From: Desulfobulbaceae bacterium UBA2213
GTDB taxonomy: Bacteria; Desulfobacterota; Desulfobulbia; Desulfobulbales; Desulfocapsaceae
NCBI GenBank assembly: GCA_002327225.1
Contig: DCUN01000098.1
Coordinates: 67,114 to 87,499, forward strand
Direction: 5' to 3'
DNA: 20,386 nucleotides
The number at the start of each line of letters is the position of its first letter. Within the stretch, counting starts at the first letter, position 1. Of this stretch, positions 14,571-20,386 are shown piece by piece. The notes under the pieces are model-generated. The model had not been told where the DNA came from. It worked only from the letters and a program-made list of their open reading frames with translations, and did not search any database. Made by a program: the position numbers and the translations under genes.

Positions 14571-15856
14571 GGCCGCCCCTCGCCTGCCACTACGTCAACA
14601 ATGGCCGCAGTCAGGGTAGTGAGATCAAGGGCTGAGATACAGTATGGCGGCATCACATACACCAGACGGCCAAAGGGGCGCACCCAGACTCCACGTTCGA
14701 CAAAGGCCGCCTGTATTTCCTTCATCCGTACCGGTACCTTCATCTCCACCACACCGATAGCGCCCAGCACCCTGACATCCTGCACCTGAACCAGATCCCG
14801 GCACGGAGCCAGCCCCTGTTCGAGAAGCTGCTCGATCTGACATACTTTTTGCCGCCAGTCAGATTCCAGCAGAAGCCTGATTGAGGCGCAGGCGACATGA
14901 CAGGCAAGGGGATTGGCCATAAAGGTCGGGCCATGCATGAAGACGCCGGGACTGCCTTGTGAAATACCCTTCCCCACCTCGGTGGTGGCAAGGACTGCGG
15001 CGAGCGTCATCATCCCGCCAGTCAATGCCTTGCCCAGACACATGATGTCAGGGGTGATAGCTGCATGGTCACAGGCAAACATGAGGCCGCTGCGGCCAAA
15101 ACCTGTGGCAATCTCATCAGCAATCAGCAGGACGTCAAAGCTGTCACAGAGGATACGCACCTGGCGCAGATATTCGGGATGATAAAAACGCATGCCGCCG
15201 GCGCCTTGGACAATGGGCTCCAGGATCACCGCGCACAACTCCTCATGCTGCTGCTCGATCAAGCGCGCAAACGATTCAATGTCACGCTGATCCCAAACAT
15301 CTGGGAACAGACACTCGGGCCGATCCGCAAAGAAAGAGTGCGGCAAGCTTCCGGCAAAAAGTTGGTGCATCCCCGCCACTGGATCACAGACCGACATGGC
15401 ATGAAAGGTGTCCCCGTGATAGCCGGAACGGATGGTGAGAAAGCGACAGCGCCGGGGATGACCGGCAGCATAGTGGTACTGGATGGCCATCTTCATGGCC
15501 ACCTCGACAGCCACCGAACCCGAGTCGCAGAGGAAGACCTTCTCCAGACCGGCCGGGGTCAACTCCACCAGTAACTGGGCCAGCTCGACTGCCGGGCCAT
15601 GGGTCAGGCCGCCGAACATGACGTGAGACATGCGGGCCGCCTGCTCCTGCAGGGCCTGAACCAGCACCGGATGGCTGTAGCCATGGATGGCCGACCACCA
15701 GGAGGCCATGCCATCAATCAACTCCCTGCCGTCCATCAACCTGATCCGAACCCCGGCGGTCGATTCCACCGGATAGACCGGCAAGGGATCTTCCATAGAA
15801 GTATAGGGATGCCAGAGATGTTCCCGATCGTACTTGAGAAGGGTTTGACTATTCAT
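14567..15856 (-). CDS. bioA: Adenosylmethionine-8-amino-7-oxononanoate aminotransferase
   Basis: BioA transfers the amino group of S-adenosylmethionine to 8-amino-7-oxononanoate, giving 7,8-diaminopelargonic acid. The 429-residue product, the same length as E. coli BioA, has LWHPYTSM, GMASWWSAIHGY, CDSGSVAVEVAMKMA, SGYHGDTFHAMSV (Y146), the IADEIATGFGRSG region (D247 binds the PLP nitrogen) and CLGKALTGG with PLP lysine K276. No BioD domain is fused to either end. ATG at 15856 is 51 bp after the bioB stop and has no clear Shine-Dalgarno. Confidence 0.97.
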   Translation of the reverse strand: MNSQTLLKYDREHLWHPYTSMEDPLPVYPVESTAGVRIRLMDGRELIDGMASWWSAIHGYSHPVLVQALQEQAARMSHVMFGGLTHGPAVELAQLLVELTPAGLEKVFLCDSGSVAVEVAMKMAIQYHYAAGHPRRCRFLTIRSGYHGDTFHAMSVCDPVAGMHQLFAGSLPHSFFADRPECLFPDVWDQRDIESFARLIEQQHEELCAVILEPIVQGAGGMRFYHPEYLRQVRILCDSFDVLLIADEIATGFGRSGLMFACDHAAITPDIMCLGKALTGGMMTLAAVLATTEVGKGISQGSPGVFMHGPTFMANPLACHVACASIRLLLESDWRQKVCQIEQLLEQGLAPCRDLVQVQDVRVLGAIGVVEMKVPVRMKEIQAAFVERGVWVRPFGRLVYVMPPYCISALDLTTLTAAIVDVVAGEGRP

Positions 15857-15907
15857 GGAAATGAAGGCTTGCTTTCAGTGATAGGTGATACATGGCGAGA
15901 TGGTTTC

Positions 15908-16864
15908 TTAAAACTGAAACCCCATATTGGCAAGGGCTTGCAGGTCCTGATCCAGGCCGTTACCAGCCGTGGTCAGATAATTGCCGACAATAGCGCCGTT
16001 GGCTCCGGCACTAAAACATTGATACTGAGCCGCTCCAAACTGATTGCGGCCTCCAGCCAGACGAATGACCGCCTGCGGGTTGATGAAACGGAACATGGCG
16101 ACAGCGCGCAGTACCTCGGAAAAGGCAAGAGGTGCGAGGCTGGCCATGGGGGTTCCGGCAATAGGGGTCAGGATATTGATGGGGATGGACAGAATTTCGA
16201 GTTCCCGCAGTTCAAAGGCCAACTGCAAGCGCTGCTCCAGGCTCTCACCCATGCCGATGATGCCGCCGGAACAGATATCCATGCCCGCCGCCCGGGCCAG
16301 AAGGATGGTCTCCACCTTCTCGTCCCAGCTGTGGGTGGTGCATACCTGTGGGAAATAGTCGCGGCAGCTCTCCAGATTGCAGTGATAACGGCGCACACCA
16401 AAATCTACCAGACGTTCTGCCTTTTCACGGGTCAAAAGCCCCATGGAGGCGCAGAAGAAAAGCCCTGTTTCCCGGCCAAGGTGGCCGTACAACCGCCCCA
16501 GATCCTCAAGTTGATCGTCCTCGACAGAACGGCCAGCCGTGACCAGTGACAGGCGACGCACACCGGCGCGGTCATTCTCCCTGGCCTGAGCCAAGGCCAC
16601 ATCGGTCTCAATCTGCTCATAGCTGTCGATAGCCACGGAATAACGGGCAGACTGAGCACAATAGCGGCAATCCTCCGAGCAGCGACCGGAACGGGCATTG
16701 ATTATGGAGCAGAGATCAAAAGAGTCGGTGTGAAAAAATAGACGAAGTCCGTCCGCTGCCCGGCACAGTTCACTTAAATCAGCGCCACGTGCCAGTGCAA
16801 GCGCACTTGCATAGCTGAGCGTTCCACCATTATGAATCTGCCGAAGACAGTCTTGAATACTCAT
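15908..16864 (-). CDS. bioB: Biotin synthase (possibly the anaerobe type)
   Basis: BioB is a radical SAM enzyme that inserts sulfur into dethiobiotin to make biotin. The 318-residue product has the [4Fe-4S] motif SGRCSEDCRYCAQS with C62, C66 and C69, then RLSLVTAGR, LFFCASMG (C138), YHCNLESCRDYFPQVCTTH (C162, C167, C175), CSGGIIGMGE (C198), and VIRLAGGR (R267). By eye, C138, C198 and R267 match E. coli cluster ligands C128, C188 and R260, but the place of C97 is held by S106. Extra cysteines at 162 and 175 could make a different auxiliary cluster, as reported for BioB of obligate anaerobes. ATG at 16864 has a pyrimidine-rich upstream region without a Shine-Dalgarno. It opens the bio operon, 47 bp after mlaD. 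Confidence 0.96.
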   Translation of the reverse strand: MSIQDCLRQIHNGGTLSYASALALARGADLSELCRAADGLRLFFHTDSFDLCSIINARSGRCSEDCRYCAQSARYSVAIDSYEQIETDVALAQARENDRAGVRRLSLVTAGRSVEDDQLEDLGRLYGHLGRETGLFFCASMGLLTREKAERLVDFGVRRYHCNLESCRDYFPQVCTTHSWDEKVETILLARAAGMDICSGGIIGMGESLEQRLQLAFELRELEILSIPINILTPIAGTPMASLAPLAFSEVLRAVAMFRFINPQAVIRLAGGRNQFGAAQYQCFSAGANGAIVGNYLTTAGNGLDQDLQALANMGFQF

Positions 16865-16911
16865 GAAGAAAGGATGAAAAAAAAAATAGGTGCGTTGCCT
16901 GGCTAGCAGCC

Positions 16912-17361
16912 CTACTTTACACTGCCAAAGGCAAACTTACTGATCAAAGACTCAAGATCAACTGCGGATTCGGTTTCGGTCAACACGTCTCCATCAGCAA
17001 ACAATTGGTCATCAGCACCGAGTGTCAACTGAATATACTTGTCGCCGACAATTCCCTGTGACTTGACCGAGGCCATGGAATCAACTGGAACCCGAACCCC
17101 GTTATCAATCTGCAGGGCCACATGGGCAAGCTCATCCTCGCCAAGCCAAGTACGCTTGACCTGACCGACAACCACCCCGGCAATCTGTACTGAACCGCCT
17201 TTTTTAACCCCGGAGATATTATCAAACTCGGCGTTAATCACATAGGTTTTGCCCGCACTCAGAATCGGGAGTTCGCCAAGCTGCAAGGCCAGATAGCCAA
17301 AGGCCAGAAAACCAGCCATCATAAAAAGACCAACAAATAATTCCAGACCGTTCTGTTTCAT
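16912..17361 (-). CDS. mlaD: MlaD-like MCE-domain protein, phospholipid transporter subunit
   Basis: The 149-residue product has an N-terminal membrane anchor (about residues 8-28, LFVGLFMMAGFLAFGYLAL) and one MCE domain (about 38-115): YVINAEFDNISGVKKGGSVQIAGVVVGQV, then VPVDSMASVKSQGIVGDKYIQL. In E. coli, MlaD forms a periplasmic hexameric ring on MlaFE that passes phospholipids through a central pore. This copy is shorter than E. coli MlaD (183), with little beyond the MCE domain; the tail VDLESLISKFAFG is a typical ending. ATG at 17361 overlaps the mlaF stop by 4 bp. Confidence 0.93.
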   Translation of the reverse strand: MKQNGLELFVGLFMMAGFLAFGYLALQLGELPILSAGKTYVINAEFDNISGVKKGGSVQIAGVVVGQVKRTWLGEDELAHVALQIDNGVRVPVDSMASVKSQGIVGDKYIQLTLGADDQLFADGDVLTETESAVDLESLISKFAFGSVK

Positions 17362-18143
17362 TGTTCCACCAGATGACTCTGATAAATTTTACCCATTGTA
17401 CTCTCCACAAAATCGACAATATGCGGTTCCCGCGACCATTGCAGGGCCTCAGGGCTGGCAAACACATCGACTTTTCCATTATTTAAAACAATAACCTGAT
17501 CAGCCAGATTAAAAACCTTGGGGATATCGTGGCTGACAATCACTGCGGTATAGCCAACCTGCTCCTGCGTCCTGGCAAACAGATTATAGATTTCCTGGGT
17601 CATGACCGGATCAAGGCCGGTGGTTGGCTCATCAAAAAGCATGATCTCAGGCTTCAACTGCAGGGCCCTGGCCAGCCCCACCCGCTTACGCATGCCGCCA
17701 CTCAACTGGGCAGGAAACTTTTCCTCATGGCCGGTCAGCTCAAGCTGGGTCAAGATGGCCATGACCTGCTCCCGGATTTCATGTTCCGACTTGTTGCTCC
17801 GCTCCCGCAGCGGCAGGGCCACATTCTCATAGACACTTAAGGAATCAAAAAGGGCCGCTCCCTGAAAAAGGACGCCAAAGCGGGTGCGGAGCTGTTCAAG
17901 GAGTTGCCCCCGCACCCCGGTTACATCCTCGCCTGCAACCAGAATCTGGCCGCTGTCCACCGGCATCAGGCCAAGGATCAGCTTCAACAGGACACTTTTC
18001 CCCTGACCGCTGCCGCCGGCAATGACGGTCGTTTTACCAACAGGAATGGAAAAGTTGACATGATCAAGAATCACCTGTTTACCCCCATTCTTTTTGGCAA
18101 AAGATTTGACCACGTCCCTGAATTCTATGGCAATTGTATTCAT
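17358..18143 (-). CDS. mlaF: MlaF-like ABC transporter ATPase, phospholipid transport
   Basis: This cytoplasmic ATPase drives the Mla phospholipid transporter together with the permease MlaE. The 261-residue product has Walker A GGSGQGKS (43-50), Q-loop VLFQGAALFDSLSVYENV (with the LFDSL feature typical of MlaF/Mkl ATPases), signature LSGGMRKRVGLARAL (148-161), Walker B IMLFDEPTTGLDP (D171/E172), and the switch histidine H205 in VIVSHD. The ATGA overlaps with mlaE upstream and mlaD downstream show a coupled three-gene unit. Confidence 0.95.
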   Translation of the reverse strand: MNTIAIEFRDVVKSFAKKNGGKQVILDHVNFSIPVGKTTVIAGGSGQGKSVLLKLILGLMPVDSGQILVAGEDVTGVRGQLLEQLRTRFGVLFQGAALFDSLSVYENVALPLRERSNKSEHEIREQVMAILTQLELTGHEEKFPAQLSGGMRKRVGLARALQLKPEIMLFDEPTTGLDPVMTQEIYNLFARTQEQVGYTAVIVSHDIPKVFNLADQVIVLNNGKVDVFASPEALQWSREPHIVDFVESTMGKIYQSHLVEQ

Positions 18144-18931
18144 AACAAAACCGCAGTCAGCAGGTAGTCGAAGACAAGCACTGAAATAGACGAAAAGACT
18201 ACGGCCTGGGTGGTCACCCGGCTGACACTCTGGGCCCCGAACCCGGCACCACGGATCTGATAGACAAAATAGCCGCGTCCTGTACAGATCCAGACCACCA
18301 GCAGGGCAAAGACAAAGGATTTCACTGTCCCCAGCCAGATATCATGGTTCGTCACGCTCGACCGCATCCCCTCCAGATAACTGCCGGGGTTCACCCCCAT
18401 GAGATGTACGCCGGCGACATAGCCGCCGGCAATTCCAACCACATCAAAGAGGGCCGTGAGAAGGGGAATAGACACCAGTGCAGCCAGGAATTTAGGAGTA
18501 ATCAAATAGCGAAAGGGATCGACGGCCATACACTCGAGGGCGTCTATCTGCTCGGAGATCCGCATGATGCCGAGCTCGGCGCACATGGCGGAACCAGCCC
18601 TGCCGGCCACCATGATGGCGGTCAATACCGGACCGAGTTCCATGATAAGGGTAAGCGAAACCGCAGAACCGAGCATCCCTTCGGCCCCGAACTTATTCAG
18701 CGAATAATAGCCTTGTAGACCCAGCACCATACCCGTGGATGCGGCTGTAAAAAAGATAACCACCACAGAACCGGATCCGATAAAATGCATCTGGCGCATG
18801 AATTCGCCAAAGCGGAAAGGACGCCTGAACAGTCCTTTAACGGCCAGCAAAAGATACAGACCCATTCGCCCGAGATCCTGATGCACATAGAGGCCGGTCT
18901 CTCCTAATTTTTGCACGAAATTTCGTTGCAT
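18140..18931 (-). CDS. mlaE: MlaE-like permease, phospholipid transport
   Basis: This is the inner-membrane permease of the Mla/MCE transporter. The 263-residue product has an N-terminal amphipathic region followed by about five membrane segments. Family motifs include FRFGEFMRQMHFIGSGSV, ASTGMVLGLQGYYSLNKFGAE, MELGPVLTAIMVAGRAGSAMCAELG, MRISEQIDALECMAVDP and TGRGYFVYQIRGAGFGAQSV. The chosen ATG at 18931 has GAAGG (18936-18940 on the complement) 4 nt upstream; an in-frame TTG at 18958 would add 9 residues. As the first gene of mlaEFD it follows a 180-bp gap that probably holds the promoter. Confidence 0.94.
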   Translation of the reverse strand: MQRNFVQKLGETGLYVHQDLGRMGLYLLLAVKGLFRRPFRFGEFMRQMHFIGSGSVVVIFFTAASTGMVLGLQGYYSLNKFGAEGMLGSAVSLTLIMELGPVLTAIMVAGRAGSAMCAELGIMRISEQIDALECMAVDPFRYLITPKFLAALVSIPLLTALFDVVGIAGGYVAGVHLMGVNPGSYLEGMRSSVTNHDIWLGTVKSFVFALLVVWICTGRGYFVYQIRGAGFGAQSVSRVTTQAVVFSSISVLVFDYLLTAVLL

Positions 18932-19111
18932 ACTGCCTTCACCCTGCTCACATACCAACTAGAATCCCACTATCATCATCTTACCACAAAGAATTTATAT
19001 TACCTCACCTGACACCAATTCGCACCTATCATTTGCCTTTTTCCAGAAATCTGCCAGCAACTCAACTGATCAGCACAGTGTTCACAGAAGCTTTTTATGG
19101 TGAGACACTGA
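18932..19111. other. Intergenic region between yejE and mlaE
   Basis: These 180 bp contain no coding frame I can support and no fragment of an ABC ATPase. The leftward promoter for mlaEFD is expected here, but no pair of boxes is convincing. CAGTGT and ACACTG form only a 6-bp stem with a long loop near the yejE end, too weak to call a terminator. Confidence 0.6.
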
Positions 19112-20191
19112 CTACCTCTTCCTGGGATCAAAGGTCTCACGCAAGGCCTCACCGATAAAAATCAGCAGGACAAGGGTTCCAACCAGTAAAATAAAGGTGG
19201 ACAGGGAAAGCCACCAGGCATCAATATTGGCCTTGCCCTGGGACAGCAGTTCACCAAGGCTTGGGGTGGAAGGAGGTACACCAAGGCCTAGGAAGTCGAG
19301 ACTGGTCAGGGCCAGGATCGAGGCCGACATCCGAAAGGGGAGAAAAGTAATGACCGGTGTCATACCGTTTGGCAGAAGGTGGCGGACCATGATCGTGACA
19401 TTGGAGACACCGAGTGCCCTCGCCGCCTTCACATATTCCATGTTTCGCCCTTTGAGGAATTCAGCACGCACATAGTCTGAAAGCCCCATCCAGCTGAAAA
19501 GAGAGAGCAGAACCAGGAGCAGAAGAACGCTCGGTTTAAAGATGGAAGCAAAGATAATCAACAGATAGAGTTCAGGCATGGCACTCCACACCTCTATGAA
19601 ACGCTGGAACAGAAGATCCGTCCTACCGCCGAAGAATCCCTGGATAGCCCCGGAGATAATGCCCACCAGGGTGCCGACCAGGGTCAGGGCAAACCCAAAA
19701 AGCACGCTCAGTCTGAATCCATAGAGCAAGCGGGCCAAGACATCCCTGCCCCTATCATCGGTTCCCAGGAGGTTCTCACGGGTCGGCGCTGAAGGTACAG
19801 GGCCGTCTATGGCAAGATTGATAGTATTGAAGCTGTGCCTGTTGAGCGGGAAAATGGCTCGATTCCCGTCACCTTCGATCCGCTCAAGGATATAGGGATC
19901 TTTATAGTCTGTCTCCGTCTCAAAATCCCCGCCAAAGACCTTCTCTGGGTACGCATGCACCAAGGGAAAATAAAGTTCTCCTTTATAGACAATCAGGATC
20001 GGCACGTCATTACTGAGCAGCTCGGCACCAAGGCTGAGGACAAAAAGCAGCCCAAAGAGCAGCAGGCTGAAGTAACCACGCCGGTTCCTCCTGAACCTCC
20101 GCCAGCGTCTGTACCCTAAAGACAATTGCCGCGGAACACGTTCGAGATTGGACACCACTTTTTTCTGTTCCACCTTAGTCAACACTTTCAA
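19112..20191 (-). CDS. yejE: Peptide/microcin C-type ABC transporter permease YejE
   Basis: YejE is the second inner-membrane permease of the YejABEF importer, which takes up peptides (and microcin C in E. coli). The 359-residue product closely follows the E. coli family pattern: the N-terminal RRWRRFRRNRRGYFSL, a first membrane segment, a periplasmic region with YFPLVHAYPEKVFGGDFETETDYKDPYI, LGTDDRGRDVLARLLYG, and the permease domain with RFIEVWSAMPELYL. The ATPase-coupling loop is VRAEFLKGRNMEYVKAARALG and the end is SLDFLGLGVP, SLGELLSQGK and GEALRETFDPRK. The start is TTG at 20191, with AGGA (20198-20201 on the complement) 6 nt upstream; GTG at 20185 is an alternative. It overlaps yejB by 17 bp. 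Confidence 0.94.
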   Translation of the reverse strand: MKVLTKVEQKKVVSNLERVPRQLSLGYRRWRRFRRNRRGYFSLLLFGLLFVLSLGAELLSNDVPILIVYKGELYFPLVHAYPEKVFGGDFETETDYKDPYILERIEGDGNRAIFPLNRHSFNTINLAIDGPVPSAPTRENLLGTDDRGRDVLARLLYGFRLSVLFGFALTLVGTLVGIISGAIQGFFGGRTDLLFQRFIEVWSAMPELYLLIIFASIFKPSVLLLLVLLSLFSWMGLSDYVRAEFLKGRNMEYVKAARALGVSNVTIMVRHLLPNGMTPVITFLPFRMSASILALTSLDFLGLGVPPSTPSLGELLSQGKANIDAWWLSLSTFILLVGTLVLLIFIGEALRETFDPRKR

Positions 20192-20386
20192 AACTTATCC
20201 TGGGGTCCACGAAGAGATAACTGAGATCTGACAGCAGTCGGGAGATAAGACCAACAATGGTAAAGAAATAGAGAGTTCCAAGCACTACTGGATAATCTCG
20301 ATTCAAAACAGATTGATAGGCCAGAAGGCCCATCCCGTCAAGCGAGAAGATCGTCTCGATCAGGAGACTGCCGGTAAAGAAGGCGG
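20175..20386 (-). CDS. yejB: Peptide/microcin C-type ABC transporter permease YejB, C-terminal end (partial)
   Basis: The frame enters from the right edge and stops with TAA at 20175-20177, giving about 69 residues. It contains FFTGSLLIETIFSLDGMGLL, then YQSVLNRDYPVVLGTLYFFT and SDLSYLFVDPRISF, which match the end of E. coli YejB, including the conserved DPRI tail. YejB is the first inner-membrane permease of the importer and pairs with YejE. The 17-bp overlap with yejE indicates coupled translation. Confidence 0.92.
   Translation of the reverse strand, partial: AFFTGSLLIETIFSLDGMGLLAYQSVLNRDYPVVLGTLYFFTIVGLISRLLSDLSYLFVDPRISFESVD

Noticed and set aside
15599..16549. A 316-codon open frame on the plus strand opposite bioA and bioB.
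   Set aside because: It lies antisense across two well-supported genes and their spacer, has no recognisable domain, and is rich in Gln/His/Gly/Arg as expected from the complement of GC-rich coding DNA.
16865..16911. Possible terminator or BirA operator between mlaD and bioB.
   Set aside because: Only a 4-bp GGCT/AGCC stem is present; the T-rich run lies about a dozen bases away, and no half-site like TTGTAAACC is visible.

Overview
The window looks like chromosomal DNA of an anaerobic, Gram-negative bacterium, probably a Desulfobacterota (deltaproteobacterial) lineage such as the Desulfobulbales. This is inferred from the gene set: an outer-membrane lipid transport (Mla) system and lipoproteins, a BioC/BioG biotin operon with an anaerobe-like BioB, a fused B12/radical-SAM-DUF2344 protein, and the rplS-rnhB-yraN-pdxA order. 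No rRNA, tRNA, IS element, phage gene or CRISPR array was seen.

Layout, left to right. (1) 1-2578, plus strand: the tail of a probable RNA methyltransferase gene, then rplS, rnhB, yraN and pdxA, tightly packed and partly overlapping, with TTG starts for rnhB and yraN. (2) 2579-2955: a gene-free, AT-rich gap with a tandem repeat and two strong hairpins. (3) 2956-6161, plus strand: tmk, a large TPR lipoprotein and a LolB-like lipoprotein, coupled by 8- and 14-bp overlaps. (4) 6190-8089, minus strand: a Cys-rich CxxxCxxCC (YkgJ-type) protein and a double-AMIN-domain envelope protein. (5) 8292-11852, plus strand: an 859-residue radical SAM/DUF2344 fusion and a secreted GH17-like glucanase. (6) 11877-16864, minus strand: the biotin operon, transcribed bioB-bioA-bioF-bioG-bioC, with no bioD. 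(7) 16912-18931, minus strand: mlaE-mlaF-mlaD, each pair overlapping by 4 bp, reading towards bioB across a 47-bp gap. (8) 19112-20386, minus strand: yejE and the 3' end of yejB, two permease subunits of a peptide/microcin C-type ABC importer.

How the genes work together. BioC and BioG let the fatty-acid synthesis machinery make pimeloyl-ACP: BioC methylates malonyl-ACP and BioG removes the methyl ester. BioF, BioA and BioB then carry the pathway to biotin, with the BioD step missing locally. MlaE/F/D form the inner-membrane core of a phospholipid transporter; the partners MlaB and MlaC are not in the window. The TPR and LolB-like lipoproteins probably act together in the envelope.

I found no convincing wholly new system. 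The best leads are a BioB in which the position of one canonical [2Fe-2S] cysteine appears to be serine, a Cys in SAM motif I of BioC, the hairpin pair upstream of tmk, and incomplete transporter operons (yejBE without an adjacent ATPase gene; mlaEFD without mlaC/B).
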